Origin: DASWID01 sp049682815
GTDB taxonomy: Bacteria > Desulfobacterota_D > UBA1144 > Nemesobacterales > CSP1-2
Reading direction: 5' to 3'
Length of the DNA stretch: 15,351 bases
Assembly: GCA_049682815.1 (NCBI GenBank)
Contig: JBAUII010000041.1
Span: 1-15,351 of the forward strand
In this document: piece by piece, positions 13,922 to 15,351 of the stretch
How the letters are laid out: each line of letters begins with the position of its first letter
Numbering within the stretch: the stretch's first letter is position 1
Program-made: the position numbers and the translations under genes
The notes under the pieces: generated by a model
Told to the model about the DNA's origin: nothing
Database searches by the model: none
What the model saw: only the letters and a program-made list of their open reading frames with translations

Positions 13922-15301
13922 CTATTTCTGCTGGTCTCTCGACTCGGCTTTGTATTCCTTTATTATCTTCTTTCCCGATGGTGTACCTGGAGCCGGAGCA
14001 TCGCCTGCGAGAACTTCCATTGCACCTCTAAGAACCTCTTCCTGCTCCACTGTATCATCGCTCTTTTGGGGAGAATTATTAATTTCAACTACACTTCTTA
14101 ATGCCCTTTTGACTCTACCAAGAGCATCCCTCCTGTTTCCCATTTCGTACTCAGTGACAGCCTGGTAGAGGTCATACGCTGCATTTACTGAAGAACCCCT
14201 GGCAGAAATTTCTTTATCCTCATTAGCTATAACCTTACTTTTATCCTCTGTTACTTGATAGGTAAGTTTCTTTTCTAATTTAACATTTCTGTTATTGTTC
14301 AATATGTCGGTAAACTCTAATGAAGCGTTAACAAGCTGATGTTTTCCTATACTACCAGTTGGTGCATTCAATCTAATCAAGATGTTCCTTTCCTGTCCGC
14401 TGTGCAGATCGCCCAAATTGATCTGAATAAGACCATCCTTTGTTGTGTGTGTGTATCCAAAGATTTCTTTAAGCTCAACCTCAGGGGAAAGTGAAAGATT
14501 TATCACGGAATCCTTTGCTACGGTTGTGAGCATTTGACCGAATTCCTTTTTGAAAATGCCTGCCAGCTGTGTTGGAGACTCAATAAAGTAGTAGTTTCCC
14601 GCACCGTGTTCAGCCAGGTTCATCATGAGGCTTTCATCATAGTTTAATCCAAGTCCCATAGTAGTTACATGGATCCCTCTTTCAGCCGCCTGACTGGCAA
14701 CGCGGCTGAGTTCCGCTGCGCTTGTTATACCAACATTCGCCAATCCATCCGAGAGTAAGATCACCCGGCTAATGTAATCGGTGCTCTCAAGCGACCCTAA
14801 TTGATCAATCCCCATAATCAATCCCCCAGACAGGTTTGTCGAATCAGTAGGATACAGGGAATCAACTACTGATATAGCACTTTCTTTATCCCTTAGATAC
14901 TGAATAGGATATAGCAACTGGACCCCAGTAGAATATGCAACAACTGATAGTCGATCTTCGCTTGACAGTCCTGATATAATAGTTTTTGCTGCGTCTTTAG
15001 CATACTCCAACTTTCCACTATCACTCATCGAACCACTTCTATCAATAACAAGAACAAGATTTACCGGGGCCCTTTGGTAGGAACTAAATTCCTGACCCTT
15101 TATTTTTAAGTTTAGCAAAACTTCACTATTCGAACCCCTATGTAAAAATGGTTGGTTCAATCCGACGTTCCATATGACACTATCTGTGGTGGAATTTAAT
15201 GGTTGAGAAATTTTTGGAAATGCAACTATGTACCTACTCCCGGCCAGAAGAGCAAACGCCCCCAAAAGAAATAGTAATAATGATTTTCTCGTACGAATCA
15301 T
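13922..15301 (-). CDS. exported von Willebrand factor type A domain protein
   Basis: The 459-residue product has an N-terminal hydrophobic signal or anchor (KSLLLFLLGAFALLAGSRYI). An N-terminal beta region (about 40-80) precedes a vWA domain, about 80-260, whose MIDAS metal site is complete: DRSGS (Asp87, Ser89, Ser91), Thr155 in TNLSGG, and Asp185 in LLSDG. Such a site binds a divalent cation and typically a protein partner. A beta-rich region follows (INLSLSPEVEL, NILIRLNAP), then a helical, TPR-like tail (AAYDLYQAVTEYEMGNRRDAL, 374-394) and an acidic/Lys end. The family includes exported vWA proteins of the YfbK/BatB kind; the exact role is unknown. Its ATG follows GGAGG by several bases. 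The gene upstream is outside the window. Confidence 0.88.
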   Translation of the reverse strand: MIRTRKSLLLFLLGAFALLAGSRYIVAFPKISQPLNSTTDSVIWNVGLNQPFLHRGSNSEVLLNLKIKGQEFSSYQRAPVNLVLVIDRSGSMSDSGKLEYAKDAAKTIISGLSSEDRLSVVAYSTGVQLLYPIQYLRDKESAISVVDSLYPTDSTNLSGGLIMGIDQLGSLESTDYISRVILLSDGLANVGITSAAELSRVASQAAERGIHVTTMGLGLNYDESLMMNLAEHGAGNYYFIESPTQLAGIFKKEFGQMLTTVAKDSVINLSLSPEVELKEIFGYTHTTKDGLIQINLGDLHSGQERNILIRLNAPTGSIGKHQLVNASLEFTDILNNNRNVKLEKKLTYQVTEDKSKVIANEDKEISARGSSVNAAYDLYQAVTEYEMGNRRDALGRVKRALRSVVEINNSPQKSDDTVEQEEVLRGAMEVLAGDAPAPGTPSGKKIIKEYKAESRDQQK

Positions 15302-15351
15302 TTTTCTCCCTCCTTTTTAATTTTTCTTTTAATTTTTGCAATTTCTTCATT

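Overview
The window is a gene-sparse, AT-rich piece of what looks like a Gram-negative (diderm) chromosome. Evidence for this is several exported proteins, two lipobox lipoproteins, a DUF4124-type envelope protein, and a protein ending in a Cys-containing, MYXO-CTERM-like sorting signal. Together with many small hypothetical genes and long gaps, this suits an uncultivated deltaproteobacterial-type lineage, but the assignment is inference. No rRNA, tRNA, CRISPR array, integrase or transposase was seen.

Layout. 1-554: a minus-strand gene of unknown function cut by the window edge. 986-2594: a dismembered subtilisin-like protease locus on the minus strand, made of a lipoprotein that is only the prodomain, a signal-peptide fragment, and a downstream frame with the catalytic Ser region, a Pro/Thr spacer and a C-terminal sorting tail. 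The Asp and His part of the triad is gone. 2595-3629: about 1 kb with no convincing gene, except a doubtful 50-residue ORF and a striking perfect hairpin repeat. 3630-3848: small lipoprotein. 4301-5238: the only plus-strand gene pair, a small conserved-looking protein followed by a SRAP (YedK/HMCES) protein. 5273-5725: exported Cys-rich protein, possibly OB-fold. 5862-5982: a MITE-like inverted repeat. 6054-6641: DUF4124 protein.

The central block, 6699-12128, is all minus strand. Reading in the direction of transcription it holds a 76-residue protein, two paralogous alpha/beta hydrolases, a small dimeric alpha/beta-barrel-like protein, an exported protein, the GTP-dependent PEP carboxykinase pckG, and then a stop-riddled remnant of the C-terminus of an ATP-dependent PEP carboxykinase. 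The last two suggest that one PEPCK type replaced the other at this locus. From 12513 to 15301 come an exported Cys-containing protein, a multi-pass membrane protein and an exported von Willebrand A protein, all minus strand.

Points most worth checking are the pckA relic beside pckG, the apparent AUA start of pckG, the broken subtilase with its stand-alone prodomain, the paired hydrolases with a shared unusual cap signature, and two families of non-coding repeats. I did not find a clear new defence or mobile system.
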